NCBI GenBank assembly: GCA_019694395.1
Contig: JAIBCC010000001.1
Coordinates: 310,001 to 374,000, forward strand
From: Pyrinomonadaceae bacterium
Lineage (GTDB): Bacteria; Acidobacteriota; Blastocatellia; Pyrinomonadales; Pyrinomonadaceae
DNA length: 64,000 nucleotides
Direction: 5' to 3'
Shown: positions 34,478-43,178 of the stretch, piece after piece
Numbering within the stretch: position 1 is the stretch's first letter
Layout: each line of letters opens with the position of its first letter
Position numbers and translations under genes: made by a program
The notes under the pieces: model-generated
The model's input: only the letters and a program-made list of their open reading frames with translations
Database searches by the model: none
What the model was told of the DNA's origin: nothing

Positions 34478-35814
34478 TTCCCCTCCTTGTCATCGTTAAC
34501 GTAATAAATCACTACGCGGTTGTTGTCGTTAAAGTATTTTTTCATTACTCTTTGAACGTCAGCAATGGTCACTGCCTGGATTTCACCTAATTCGGTATTT
34601 ACGGCGTTTGGATCTCCAACCAAAATAATTGCTGAGCCAATTTGGAAAGCTTTTCCGTCATTGGTTTCTAAACTACGCACCTTACCGGCGACAATCCCAT
34701 TTTTAGCTTTTGCCAATTCGGAGGCGGTAACCGGCGCGTTTTGAATTTTCTTCAATTCTGCCAATAAAGATTTTTCTGCCATTTCAGGGGTTTTGCCGCT
34801 GGCTAGAGTTGCGGTGAAATACATCAAACCTTTATCGGTTTTTGTATCTACACCGAACGAAGCATCCTGAGCAATTTGTTGATTACGAACGAGTTCTTTG
34901 TATAGCCTTGAGCTTTCTCCACCTGACAAAATTGCCGAAGCTACTTGCAGTGCCGGAATGTCTTTGTCTTTGGCGGGCGGTGCAAGGTAGGTAATAGCAA
35001 CTGCCGGAAGCGGCACATTCGGGGCTTTAACCGTTACCCGTTTTTCTTTGGTGCGCTCCGGTTCGACTTCGGTAACTCTTGGAATGGTCGAATTTGGCTT
35101 GGTAATTTTGCCGAAATATTTATCAATCCAACTGTCTAATTGTTTTTGGTCAAAATCTCCAACAACGATCAACGAAGCATTGTCGGGACGATAGTAAGTT
35201 TTATGGAAATTTTGGACATCGGGAACAGTGGCGGAATCTAAATCTTCCAAAGTTCCGATAGTTGTCCGTTTGTAAGGGTGAACGTTGAACGACTCTTTCT
35301 GAATGGATTCATAAAATTGACCGTATGGATTTGCCAACACGCTTTGACGAAATTCTTCCTGCACCACAGCACGTTCTGATTTGAAATTTGCTTCATCAAC
35401 GGTCAAATTCGACATTCTTTCTGCTTCTGCCCAAATCAGTCTTTCCAAATGATTTGAAGGCACAACTTCGTAATAATTGGTTACATCATCGCTGGTCGAA
35501 GCGTTATTCCAACCACCAACGTCCTCGGTCATTCTGTCAAATTGCTCACTTTTCATATTTTTAGTGGATTTGAACATAATATGCTCGAACAAATGAGCGA
35601 AACCGTTGCGTTTAAGCGGATCATTTTTTGAACCGACATCATACCAAACCTGAATTGTCACGGACGGGCTGGAATTGTCTTGGTAAGTTACAATCCGCAT
35701 TCCGTTCGCTAATTTTCTTTCCTTGAAGTTTATTGGCGCAACTTTGACCTGTGCAAAAGTTTGGCTCACCAATAAAACGACAAAAATAAACAAAATTGCC
35801 GAAATTTTTTGCAT
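34474..35814 (-). CDS. Secreted M16 zinc peptidase, catalytic partner
   Basis: 446 residues with a signal peptide (ILFIFVVLLVSQTFAQ). The inverted zinc motif HLFEH sits in GFAHLFEHIMFKSTKNM, with a downstream Glu in the EEF region near residue 150. Length and pairing with an inactive partner resemble processing-peptidase-like dimers such as the PqqF/AlbF-related or pitrilysin halves. It degrades peptides in a closed chamber, probably in the periplasm. Co-translated with the inactive partner (4-nt overlap). Confidence 0.92.
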   Translation of the reverse strand: MQKISAILFIFVVLLVSQTFAQVKVAPINFKERKLANGMRIVTYQDNSSPSVTIQVWYDVGSKNDPLKRNGFAHLFEHIMFKSTKNMKSEQFDRMTEDVGGWNNASTSDDVTNYYEVVPSNHLERLIWAEAERMSNLTVDEANFKSERAVVQEEFRQSVLANPYGQFYESIQKESFNVHPYKRTTIGTLEDLDSATVPDVQNFHKTYYRPDNASLIVVGDFDQKQLDSWIDKYFGKITKPNSTIPRVTEVEPERTKEKRVTVKAPNVPLPAVAITYLAPPAKDKDIPALQVASAILSGGESSRLYKELVRNQQIAQDASFGVDTKTDKGLMYFTATLASGKTPEMAEKSLLAELKKIQNAPVTASELAKAKNGIVAGKVRSLETNDGKAFQIGSAIILVGDPNAVNTELGEIQAVTIADVQRVMKKYFNDNNRVVIYYVNDDKEGK

Positions 35815-35929
35815 AATTTTTCCTTCTAAAGATTTCTAAAATTTAGTTTTACGCTTGGGGAAAGCAGTAAATTATTAGATGACAGGTTCAAGATAACAGA
35901 TGTCAGCAGAAAGTTAAAAAGTGCAAATA

Positions 35930-35975
35930 GAAAAAAGTGAAAAAGTTACAATAATTTGAACGAAACTTTTTCACT
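35930..35975 (-). terminator. Terminator of the hydroxyacyl-CoA dehydrogenase gene
   Basis: AGTGAAAAAGTT (35936-35947) pairs perfectly with AACTTTTTCACT (35964-35975); on the minus strand a TTTTTT run follows. The stem itself is built of CTTTTTA-like repeat units. Confidence 0.7.
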
Positions 35976-36001
35976 CTTTTACTTTTAAACGTTTTAACTT
36001 T

Positions 36002-36850
36002 TTATGCGTAATCGTAAAAACCTTTGCCGGTTTTGCGTCCGAGCCATCCGGCATCTACCATTTTGACCAGCAACGGACACGGACGATATTTCGGATCGCC
36101 TAAACCTTCGTGCATCACGCGCAAGATTGCGAGACAAACATCCAATCCGATAAAATCCGCCAAAGTGAGCGGTCCCATCGGATGATTCATTCCGAGCTTC
36201 ATAATTCCGTCAATGCTTTCTTTGGTTGCAACGCCCTCGTAAAGTGCATAAATTGCTTCATTTATCATCGGCAGCAAAATTCGGTTGGCGACAAAGCCCG
36301 GGAAATCCTGACAATCAAGCGGGGTTTTACCCATTTTTTCCGAAAGTTCGTGAACCTTTTGGTAAGTTTCGTCAGAAGTTGCAATTCCGCGAATAACTTC
36401 GACCAATTTCATCAGCGGAACGGGATTCATAAAGTGCATCCCAATAACTTTGTCAGGGCGTTTGGTGACTGCGGCGATCTTGGTAATCGAAATCGAAGAA
36501 GTATTTGAAGCCAAAATACATTCGGCGTTGGTAATTTCGTCTAATTTTTCAAAAAGTTGTTTTTTGATGTCGAAATTTTCGGTCGCAGCTTCAACGACCA
36601 AGAAACAATCCTTTAAATCTTCTAAATTTGTAGTGGTTTTGATTCTGCCTAAAATTTCCTCTTTTTGCTCAACGGTCATCGTTTCTTTTTTGATAAAACG
36701 GTCGAGACTTTTGCTGATGGTATCAAATCCGCGTTGGACAAATTCGTCTTTGATGTCGCACATTACGACTTGAAAACCCGATGCGGCGGCAGTCTGAGCA
36801 ATTCCGTTACCCATTGTGCCTGCGCCAATTATTCCGATTATTTCACTCAT
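36002..36850 (-). CDS. 3-hydroxybutyryl-CoA dehydrogenase
   Basis: 282 residues, the standard length of single-domain 3-hydroxyacyl-CoA dehydrogenases. NAD-binding Rossmann motif [15 protein letters not shown] at the N-terminus; catalytic His in [15 protein letters not shown]; the C-terminal dimer domain contains [19 protein letters not shown] and GKGFYDY. It interconverts acetoacetyl-CoA and 3-hydroxybutyryl-CoA. The thiolase at 48227 could supply its substrate although the two genes are far apart. No adjacent fatty-acid genes. Confidence 0.93.
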   Translation of the reverse strand: MSEIIGIIGAGTMGNGIAQTAAASGFQVVMCDIKDEFVQRGFDTISKSLDRFIKKETMTVEQKEEILGRIKTTTNLEDLKDCFLVVEAATENFDIKKQLFEKLDEITNAECILASNTSSISITKIAAVTKRPDKVIGMHFMNPVPLMKLVEVIRGIATSDETYQKVHELSEKMGKTPLDCQDFPGFVANRILLPMINEAIYALYEGVATKESIDGIMKLGMNHPMGPLTLADFIGLDVCLAILRVMHEGLGDPKYRPCPLLVKMVDAGWLGRKTGKGFYDYA

Positions 36851-36941
36851 TTTTGATAAATTCCTTTGATAAAATTTTGATTAAAACTGATATTTCAAAT
36901 TTAGCGAAAAACCTGCGACAAAACAAACGGGCAACTTACAA

Positions 36942-36979
36942 AGAAAAAAGACAAAAGTAATTAGAAATTCTTACTTTTG
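36942..36979 (-). terminator. Terminator of the receiver-protein gene
   Basis: CAAAAGTAA (36952-36960) and TTACTTTTG (36971-36979) form a 9-bp stem with a T-rich run next on the minus strand, 35 nt past the receiver stop. Confidence 0.7.
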
Positions 36980-37013
36980 CCCTTAATTGATTCAGATGTT
37001 TAGCTAATTGAGT

Positions 37014-37370
37014 TTAGTGAAGCATTTCCCTAATTGTCAAAAGATTTTCTTTCAGAACATATTCGCTGGCTCCGGCTTTTTGTGCTTCTTCGCGCATCCG
37101 TTCTGTCCCATATTTGGTTAAGATCAGAATTTTTGCATTGGGATGCGCTTCGACAATTTCGCGGGTTGCCGTAAAACCGTCTTTTTCTTTCATCTCGACA
37201 TCCATCAAAATCCATTCGGGATGATGAGTTTCGTAAGCGTCCAAAGCCTCTGCGCCATCTTCGCATTCGTGAATATTAACCGCCAAATCTTTGACCACGC
37301 TTTTTATTAAGCGTCGCATTGACGGGTTATCTTCAACTATTAATAAATTTTGGAGCATCGGCTTTTTCAT
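37014..37370 (-). CDS. Single-domain response regulator (CheY-like receiver)
   Basis: 118 residues, receiver domain only. Acidic pocket ED at 13-14, phospho-acceptor D57 in WILMDVEM, Thr in LILTKYG and conserved Lys in YVLKENL. There is no output domain, so it must act through protein binding or phosphorelay. It sits just after a small secreted-protein gene and has no histidine kinase beside it; the nearest, at 43838, has its own NarL partner. Confidence 0.9.
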   Translation of the reverse strand: MKKPMLQNLLIVEDNPSMRRLIKSVVKDLAVNIHECEDGAEALDAYETHHPEWILMDVEMKEKDGFTATREIVEAHPNAKILILTKYGTERMREEAQKAGASEYVLKENLLTIREMLH

Positions 37371-37412
37371 TTGCGAATTTGCAATTTCAAGTTTGTTGAC
37401 GGTTTAGTTTCC

Positions 37413-37802
37413 TCAGTTTTTCTTTCTCTTCGGAGTTTCAAGCGAGATGAAAATGCGAAAACTGGTTGATTTACTGCTGTTATTTGAAACGATAAAGGTA
37501 TAGTCTTTGGTAACTTCGATGTCCATTTCCAAACCGTCACCATTCGGTTCAACCGAGACTTTACCCAAATCCATTGAGCCTTCGTTGGTATCGTCAATAA
37601 AACTCAATTTGAGCTTTTGACCTTTTTTCGCGCGGAAAACAAAAGATTTACTCTTGTTTGCGCCAACCTTTTCTTCCCAAACGAGTGAATTCGACTTTTC
37701 TTTGACAAAATCAATCCGTTTCGCAGTTTGGGCAAATGAAACGATTCCCAACAATAAAATTCCAAGTGTCACTAAAACGCTTTTAATCATCATCTTTTTC
37801 AT
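37413..37802 (-). CDS. Small secreted beta-sandwich-like protein
   Basis: 129 residues from ATG 37802 (TTGAGAAA upstream). The signal peptide ends at GIVSFAQ. The body is all-beta by pattern (SKSFVFRAKKGQKLKLSFID, then DYTFIVSNNSSKSTSFRIFI), reminiscent of bacterial pre-peptidase C-terminal domains. It is the last of five similar small exported proteins between here and 40280. Function unknown. Confidence 0.7.
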   Translation of the reverse strand: MKKMMIKSVLVTLGILLLGIVSFAQTAKRIDFVKEKSNSLVWEEKVGANKSKSFVFRAKKGQKLKLSFIDDTNEGSMDLGKVSVEPNGDGLEMDIEVTKDYTFIVSNNSSKSTSFRIFISLETPKRKKN

Positions 37803-37856
37803 AATTTTTCTCAAATTGAGTGCATCAACAAAAATAAATTAAAGTATTTTCAAACG

Positions 37857-37982
37857 ACGGAACGCCGTGCTTCCAGCCGGCAAACATCGTGCAAACGATG
37901 TCATTTTCTCTGAACGATTCGAGTTTTTGAGATAAACATTCGCGCCGTGCGCTCAATGCCGCCAAGATGGACGGCGTTCCGT
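37857..37982. repeat. 126-bp intergenic element with 12-bp terminal inverted repeats
   Basis: ACGGAACGCCGT (37857-37868) and ACGGCGTTCCGT (37971-37982) are exact complements. Inside is a 7-bp hairpin ACATCGT/ACGATGT with a GCAA tetraloop (37884-37901), followed by GC-rich CGCGCCGTGCGC. The element is much more GC-rich than its surroundings and has no coding capacity; it looks like a REP/MITE-type element. Confidence 0.6.
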
Positions 37983-38005
37983 TACTTCAAACTATTTTTC
38001 TCCAA

Positions 38006-38542
38006 TTATTCGACATCCAGATAAAGGGTAATGGTTACTTTTTTATTGGTCGTATTATTGACCGTCAACCGATGATCGCCGTTCATTTTAACTTCAAATT
38101 CCTGAGGTTCTTTCGGTCCTGAAGACAAAGTGACATCTTTGGTATCGGGTTCATAAAGAGCAGCATTAACATCGTTGTCGTTGAAATCGTAACCAACGGT
38201 AAAACCCATCTTTTGACCTTTTTTCATATTGATCAGGAAATCAACCGAACCTTTGGCAGGGATGTCTTTAGTAACCATTGTCGAAGTCTCACCTTTGGCA
38301 AATTGAACTCTGACACCATTTGCAGAACTTGGAGCAGATTCAGTTTTTTTAGTGTTGTCAGCCTCTTCTTTTTTCGGAGCAGTTGCCGTATTTGACGTAT
38401 TTGCAGATTTATTTTCTGCTGTGGGAGCAGAATTGGCGGGGGTAGCCGAATTGGTTGTAGCGTTATTTGTTCCGGTTGAAACGTTAAAGGTGCAAGCCGA
38501 CATCGAAGCGGCAACGATAAAAGTTACGATATATTTTTTCAT
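38006..38542 (-). CDS. Lipoprotein with beta-sandwich-like domain
   Basis: 178 residues. Lipoprotein signal with lipobox MSAC, then CTFNVSTGTN shared with the next upstream gene product. A Thr/Ala/Asn/Pro-rich linker follows, and a C-terminal all-beta domain (DFLINMKKGQKMGFTVGYDF, MNGDHRLTVNNTTNKKVTITLYL) resembles pre-peptidase C-terminal domains and the protein at 37413. GAGGAA lies 8 nt before the ATG. Likely anchored in the outer or inner membrane; function unknown. Confidence 0.72.
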   Translation of the reverse strand: MKKYIVTFIVAASMSACTFNVSTGTNNATTNSATPANSAPTAENKSANTSNTATAPKKEEADNTKKTESAPSSANGVRVQFAKGETSTMVTKDIPAKGSVDFLINMKKGQKMGFTVGYDFNDNDVNAALYEPDTKDVTLSSGPKEPQEFEVKMNGDHRLTVNNTTNKKVTITLYLDVE

Positions 38543-38563
38543 TGTTTTTCCTCAGTTTTTTAG

Positions 38564-39100
38564 TTAGCAACCGCATTCGCCGTTGACTTCTTTGGTAATA
38601 GTTTGACCACCTTTTTTGGTTAATTTAAGTGTGCCTTTATGCGGAAAAGGACCGATTGTTCCGCTTTGGGTAATATCAACTTCTAATTCATAATCTTTGT
38701 TGTCAAATTTTTTAACCCAACGATTTTTAGAAACTTCTTTTTCTTCCAATTGTTTGAATTTGACCAATGCGCCGTTGATTTTCATTTGTGCAAAATCGGT
38801 GCGGTTATCAATGTAAACATATTTCTTCGCCTTGAAATCGCCGTCGCTTGTCGAAAGATAGCAGGAACAACCGTCAACTTCTTCTGGAAAATCGCTGAAA
38901 GTATCAATCGAAACTGCCGCTTCAGTTGAACCACTGTTTGCCGGAGCAGAATTGGTTTTATTTTCTGTCGCTGGCGAAGCCGTCGTATTTGCCGGAGTTG
39001 TAGCGGGGGTAGCCGTATTTGTTCCAGTTGAAACATTAAATGTGCAGCCGGTAATCGAAAATACGATTGTAATCAAACCTAAAATCAAAGTCTTTTTCAT
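38564..39100 (-). CDS. Lipoprotein with shared leader and Cys-containing domain
   Basis: 178 residues. Lipobox SITGC, then the same CTFNVSTGTN start and a Thr/Ala/Pro-rich linker as the downstream neighbour. The C-terminal domain differs: DGCSCYLSTSDGDF, VYIDNRTDFAQMKINGALVKF and a terminal GECGC, so four Cys could form disulfides. AGGAA precedes the ATG. The shared leader with different domains suggests leader duplication or domain swapping. Confidence 0.72.
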   Translation of the reverse strand: MKKTLILGLITIVFSITGCTFNVSTGTNTATPATTPANTTASPATENKTNSAPANSGSTEAAVSIDTFSDFPEEVDGCSCYLSTSDGDFKAKKYVYIDNRTDFAQMKINGALVKFKQLEEKEVSKNRWVKKFDNKDYELEVDITQSGTIGPFPHKGTLKLTKKGGQTITKEVNGECGC

Positions 39101-39109
39101 ATTTTTTTC

Positions 39110-39490
39110 CTAATATTGAATTTCTTTTCTGAATTCAAAAGTTCCTTTGGCAATAGTATTTCCGTTGTTTACAAGTTTTATCTCGTAATTGCCGTCGGCT
39201 GTTGTGCTTGGCGTAAAACAGGTCATATCCGTTGCATTGGCGGCAACAACCTGTGAATTAAAAGTCAAAACTACATTTTTGACATCAACAATGAACAACA
39301 AGCAAATCGGTTGATTTTTCTTTACGTCAGTGTTCCAAAATTTCGTTTCTCCCGCCTTGAGAGTAAAAGTTACACCTGCCCTATTTTTTTCCAATTTAGT
39401 GCTGGTGCTTTGGGCTGAAGTGACCAAAGCACCGACACCAATAATCACCAGAACCACTAAAATTCGCATAAAAATTGTTCTCATAATCAT
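39110..39490 (-). CDS. Small secreted protein, paralog of its upstream neighbour
   Basis: 126 residues; the ATG at 39490 or at 39484 may be used. The signal peptide ends at ALVTSAQ. The mature part (QPICLLFIVDVKNVVLTFNS, DGNYEIKLVNNGNTIAKGTF) aligns by pattern with the C-terminal half of the protein at 39516, including two Cys. Small all-beta exported domain of unknown function. Confidence 0.68.
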   Translation of the reverse strand: MIMRTIFMRILVVLVIIGVGALVTSAQSTSTKLEKNRAGVTFTLKAGETKFWNTDVKKNQPICLLFIVDVKNVVLTFNSQVVAANATDMTCFTPSTTADGNYEIKLVNNGNTIAKGTFEFRKEIQY

Positions 39491-39515
39491 TTGCCTGACT
39501 TTTTAAGATTGTCCT

Positions 39516-40280
39516 CTAATGTTGATGAAATCCGACTGTTACGGAGAACCCTTTCTCCTTGTTGCCGTTGTTGATGAATTCTATGATTTGGTCCCCGGCG
39601 GCGGTTGAATGGGCGGTGCAGGTTGAGTTATTCGGATTCAAAACCTTTCCGTTGACTTTGATAGTTACGCCTGTGCCGAGATTGGTTGCCGGAACAATGC
39701 AGGTCATATAGCCTTTAGCAACATAAGCAACGTATTTTTTGGTTTCTCTGCCTTCAATCTGAATGTCTAAATCAACATCTGATTGACCTTTGGCAAATTT
39801 GAGTCTTTCCGCATCTGCATCATTTGGATTATCACAACCCGCACAAACATCGCTGTCAGCACTTTCGCCGTTAAGAGTCAGATTCAAAGTAATATTTGCT
39901 TTACGTTTTCCGGGATTCATAACAACGATTTCATAATCTCCGTCTCCTTTTTGAACTTGATACTCCACATCTTCTCCAGGTGTGGCTTCTGCCAGGGTAT
40001 CGTCCCAGTTATCAGCTCTTCTCAGTTTGATTTCTAACCCTTGTGCATCCACGCCGTTCGTGTATAAACCTCCAACTGAAAACTTGACTAAGTTATATTG
40101 CTTTAGGTTCTTCAGCATATACGCGATTCCATCGTCGCCATTAAGCGTAAATTTTTCGACCACAGTATTTTTCCCGCTTGGGAATTTAATTATTTTGCTG
40201 TTGCTCTGTGCCAACGAAACCAAAGCAAATGCTCCAACCATCATCAAAACCACTAAACTTTTCATCATCATTTTTTTCAT
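39516..40280 (-). CDS. Secreted protein with two beta-sandwich-like domains
   Basis: 254 residues. The signal peptide ends at ALVSLAQ. The N-terminal domain (about 25-130) has EYQVQKGDGDYEIVVMNPGK. A short CAGC-containing linker follows, and the second domain (about 145-254) includes YMTCIVPATNLGTGVTIKVN and DQIIEFINNGNKEKGFSVTV. Each domain shows the G-x-Y/I-x-I-x-V/F-N pattern of pre-peptidase C-terminal-like folds. GAGG precedes the start. It is the first gene of the run 40280 to 37413. Confidence 0.7.
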   Translation of the reverse strand: MKKMMMKSLVVLMMVGAFALVSLAQSNSKIIKFPSGKNTVVEKFTLNGDDGIAYMLKNLKQYNLVKFSVGGLYTNGVDAQGLEIKLRRADNWDDTLAEATPGEDVEYQVQKGDGDYEIVVMNPGKRKANITLNLTLNGESADSDVCAGCDNPNDADAERLKFAKGQSDVDLDIQIEGRETKKYVAYVAKGYMTCIVPATNLGTGVTIKVNGKVLNPNNSTCTAHSTAAGDQIIEFINNGNKEKGFSVTVGFHQH

Positions 40281-40412
40281 CTTTTGCTAACCTCTTTATT
40301 TCTTTTTTAATTGATGCTTCTTAGAGAAAGCTTGGCAGATTGTCTCCGCCGTAAAAACATCAAATATATTTCGTTTGAAATATTGCAGCAGATCAAAAAC
40401 AAAGACATCGGA

Positions 40413-40444
40413 GCTACTACCTATTTTGTCTAGGTGCTACTACC
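40413..40444. promoter_or_regulatory. Direct repeat GCTACTACC, 23 bp apart
   Basis: GCTACTACC occurs at 40413-40421 and 40436-40444, each followed by (T/C)ATTTT, about 135-165 bp upstream of the two-domain secreted protein gene. Spacing near two helical turns suits cooperative binding of a regulator. Read on the minus strand it gives GGTAGTAGC. Confidence 0.4.
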
Positions 40445-40448
40445 CATT

Positions 40449-40568
40449 TTCGATTTTAGATTGGGGATTGCGGATTGCGGATTTGAGTGGGGGATTTTAT
40501 ATAAATACTTAAAATAAAATGGCTTTTGGTTTTTGACTTTTGACTTTTGACCTTCGACGTTTGAGTTT
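40449..40568. repeat. Heptamer repeats after the SGNH gene
   Basis: Two sets lie here: GGATTGC-type units at about 40451-40485, and TTTTGAC-type units at about 40521-40568 that abut the stop codon of the SGNH gene. They fill the 3' half of the 288-bp gap 40281-40568, which has no gene. Confidence 0.65.
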
Positions 40569-41498
40569 TTATTTCAAATCGGCATCTTTCAAAATTTCTT
40601 TTATTACAAAGTTTGCCATAATTTTGCCGCCGAATTCGGTAACGTGAACGCCGTCGCTGGATTTGGCAATTTGCCATAAACCGTCATCATCGGGAATTGT
40701 TTGACGGTATTCTCCATTGACCGAAAATCTTTCCCAAGTGCTGATAAAAACAGCGTTGGAAAATTTGGCGCATTCGGATTGATAAATTGAGTTCATCGTT
40801 TGAAATTTGTTCAAGAAACTTTCGTTTCCGGTAATCGGATGACCAACCCAATAGATTTTTTTGACCTTTGGCGAAAATCTGGAAAGATAAATATTGACCC
40901 GTTGATGATAAATTTCTTTCCAGCTTTCTGTGCCGAAATCGTGCGGCTTTCCGTTTTTATCTAACATTCCTTGTCCGTCATTTCCGCCGAACATTATGAC
41001 CAAAACATCGGGCTTGTTTTTGGCGATCAGCTCATCGGTTTTCGTGAACCAATCGTAATAATCAATGCGGTTTAGCCCCGTCGAATAAACTCCTTCGCGC
41101 ACAACGCTGACACCATTAAATTTGAGCAAGGAATTCTCCAATGCAGGACCAAACCAGACTAACATCATCGAATCTCCGACCAATAAAAACTTTAACGGAG
41201 CGGTTAATTTTTGAGGTTGTTCAGGTTCTTTAGGTTGTGGGGCTTCAGTCACGGGAGTTTCATTTAATACATTGGCAACATCTCCCGCATTGCTTTTTGT
41301 TCCTTTTACGCCCGCCCAAAAAGAATTTTCAGATTCCTTGAAATTTGAATATGATTTGTAAAATTCAGATTGCTTTGCATTTTCTAAATCTGAATTTATT
41401 GAGCTGAAAGTTTTAGTGAATGAATTGAAATCCGCGAAAAAAAGCAGAACCACAACACAGAGAGCGGTAACGAGTATTTCAAGGTCTTTTTTAAACAT
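40569..41498 (-). CDS. SGNH-family hydrolase/acyltransferase (DUF459-like), membrane-anchored
   Basis: 309 residues. One N-terminal membrane helix (about 8-25) and a linker with EPEQPQ are followed by an SGNH domain: GDSMMLVWFG (nucleophile Ser), GGND in IMFGGNDGQG and SSDGVHVTEFG (Asp/His). It starts 2 nt after the stop of the MBOAT gene. MBOAT plus SGNH pairs move acetyl or acyl groups across the membrane onto extracytoplasmic polysaccharide or peptidoglycan. The acceptor here is unknown. Confidence 0.85.
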   Translation of the reverse strand: MFKKDLEILVTALCVVVLLFFADFNSFTKTFSSINSDLENAKQSEFYKSYSNFKESENSFWAGVKGTKSNAGDVANVLNETPVTEAPQPKEPEQPQKLTAPLKFLLVGDSMMLVWFGPALENSLLKFNGVSVVREGVYSTGLNRIDYYDWFTKTDELIAKNKPDVLVIMFGGNDGQGMLDKNGKPHDFGTESWKEIYHQRVNIYLSRFSPKVKKIYWVGHPITGNESFLNKFQTMNSIYQSECAKFSNAVFISTWERFSVNGEYRQTIPDDDGLWQIAKSSDGVHVTEFGGKIMANFVIKEILKDADLK

Positions 41499-41500
41499 AA

Positions 41501-43096
41501 CTAAAAACTAAAATAAATAAACGGCGGCATCGTTTCCGGTCCAAGCTGCAAAATAACGTAAGTCAAAACTGCAACTAACGGAATTCTCAAAATTAACGGC
41601 AATTTATCAAAAAATCCGATTGAAAGTTTGAAAGTTTTATTACCGATAAAGTTAAATAACACAACAATAAAGATAACAAACAGCAACCGCAAACTAAAGA
41701 TTTTATGTTCCGTAACCGTTGAAACAAAAATCGAACCGATAAAACTGAGCGCATTACTCAAACTAGATGAAGTAAAGAAGATCCAGGCAAAAGTTACAAA
41801 AATAAAGGTCGCCAGCCAGCCGAGAACTTGTGAGATTGTAGGTAATTTTGACTCATTCGGTTCGGTTGAACCGTGATTTTTATCAATATTTTCCAGTAAA
41901 TTTTCAACTTCGCGGTTAAATTCGGTTTCATCCACATCTACAAACAATCCGCCGGGAATTCGGCTGGTATGAACTCCCAAAGGGTTATTTTCGATCACAC
42001 AAGTCGGACAAAATTGGGCGTTCAATTCTTCAAATTTCAGATTTGAAATGGTTTGCTTTTTATTTTTGTCTTCCAACAAATGCGAAACCACGCTTCCAAT
42101 TCCGTGCAATAATCCCCAAACGACAAAATTTAAGCCTGCGCCGTGCCACAAACCGCTGATAAACATTGTCAGGATTATGTTTAGATATTTTCGATTCGTT
42201 CCTTTTCGGCTGCCACCCAACGGAATATAAACATAATCTCTCAGCCACGACGACAAAGAAATATGCCAGCGATTCCAAAAATCTTTCAAACCTATTGATC
42301 TGTAAGGACTTAAAAAGTTTGGCGAAACATCAAACCCAAGCAAATTACTTATCGCAATTGCAAAATCCGAATAACCGCTGAAATCAACAAAGATCATTGC
42401 CGAATAAGCAAAAGCCGCCATAATTAAATCCAGCGAAGAATAGCTCATCGGCGTAGTGAACGGAGTCGAGGCATAATCGAACAAATAGCTGGAAATGACA
42501 TATTTTTTGAGCAAACCCGACAAAATCAGCGTAATAATTCGACCTTGCGAATATTGAAAGAGCGTCGGTTCATTCAAATTGGCATAAAATTCCTTTGCCC
42601 GCGCAATGGGACCGCTTAAAATTTGCGGGAAAAAAGCAATGTAATTAGCGTAATCAATAAAACTTGGAACAGGCAGGATTTTGCGGTGACAATCAACCAG
42701 ATGCGAAATGTTTCGGAAAGTGTAAAACGAAATTCCAACCGGGATCAGAATACGTAGAACTTGAAAATTCGCCGGAATTTTGAGGAAATTCAAGACTTGT
42801 AAAAGCGTATCAATGCCAAAATTGTAGTATTTAAAAACAGCTAAAAAAACGACATTTAAAATGATTGAGAGAATAAAAACCCGCTTCCCTAACTTTTCGG
42901 AATATTTTAATAAAAGGTAATTAACACAAATATTTGCGAGCAAAATAACAAAAAACTTGATCCCGAAAAACAGATAAAAAACCGCACTAACCGCCAGTAG
43001 GAAATGGCGATAATACTTTTTGTTTTCCTTTAGCAGGGCTGCAATTACAAAAATCCCTAAAAAGAAAAGAAAAAACTGAAAAGTTAAAAACTGCAT
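41501..43096 (-). CDS. MBOAT-family O-acyltransferase
   Basis: 531 residues with about ten membrane helices. The AlgI/DltB-type signature is present: SGYSDFAIAISNLLGFDV, RWHISLSSWLRDYVYIPLGG and the catalytic His in LWHGAGLNFVVWGLLHG. A soluble stretch of about 75 residues (near 355-430, including QFCPTCV and a Glu/Asp-rich part) sits between late helices and is longer than in AlgI proteins I know. It passes acyl groups from a cytoplasmic donor to the partner SGNH enzyme. Confidence 0.9.
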   Translation of the reverse strand: MQFLTFQFFLFFLGIFVIAALLKENKKYYRHFLLAVSAVFYLFFGIKFFVILLANICVNYLLLKYSEKLGKRVFILSIILNVVFLAVFKYYNFGIDTLLQVLNFLKIPANFQVLRILIPVGISFYTFRNISHLVDCHRKILPVPSFIDYANYIAFFPQILSGPIARAKEFYANLNEPTLFQYSQGRIITLILSGLLKKYVISSYLFDYASTPFTTPMSYSSLDLIMAAFAYSAMIFVDFSGYSDFAIAISNLLGFDVSPNFLSPYRSIGLKDFWNRWHISLSSWLRDYVYIPLGGSRKGTNRKYLNIILTMFISGLWHGAGLNFVVWGLLHGIGSVVSHLLEDKNKKQTISNLKFEELNAQFCPTCVIENNPLGVHTSRIPGGLFVDVDETEFNREVENLLENIDKNHGSTEPNESKLPTISQVLGWLATFIFVTFAWIFFTSSSLSNALSFIGSIFVSTVTEHKIFSLRLLFVIFIVVLFNFIGNKTFKLSIGFFDKLPLILRIPLVAVLTYVILQLGPETMPPFIYFSF

Positions 43097-43178
43097 TTAG
43101 GATAGGCGGAAATTGTAAAAAATTGAGAGATATTTTGCAATTGATTTTGGTTCATTTCCTCGTTATTGCTGCCTATTT

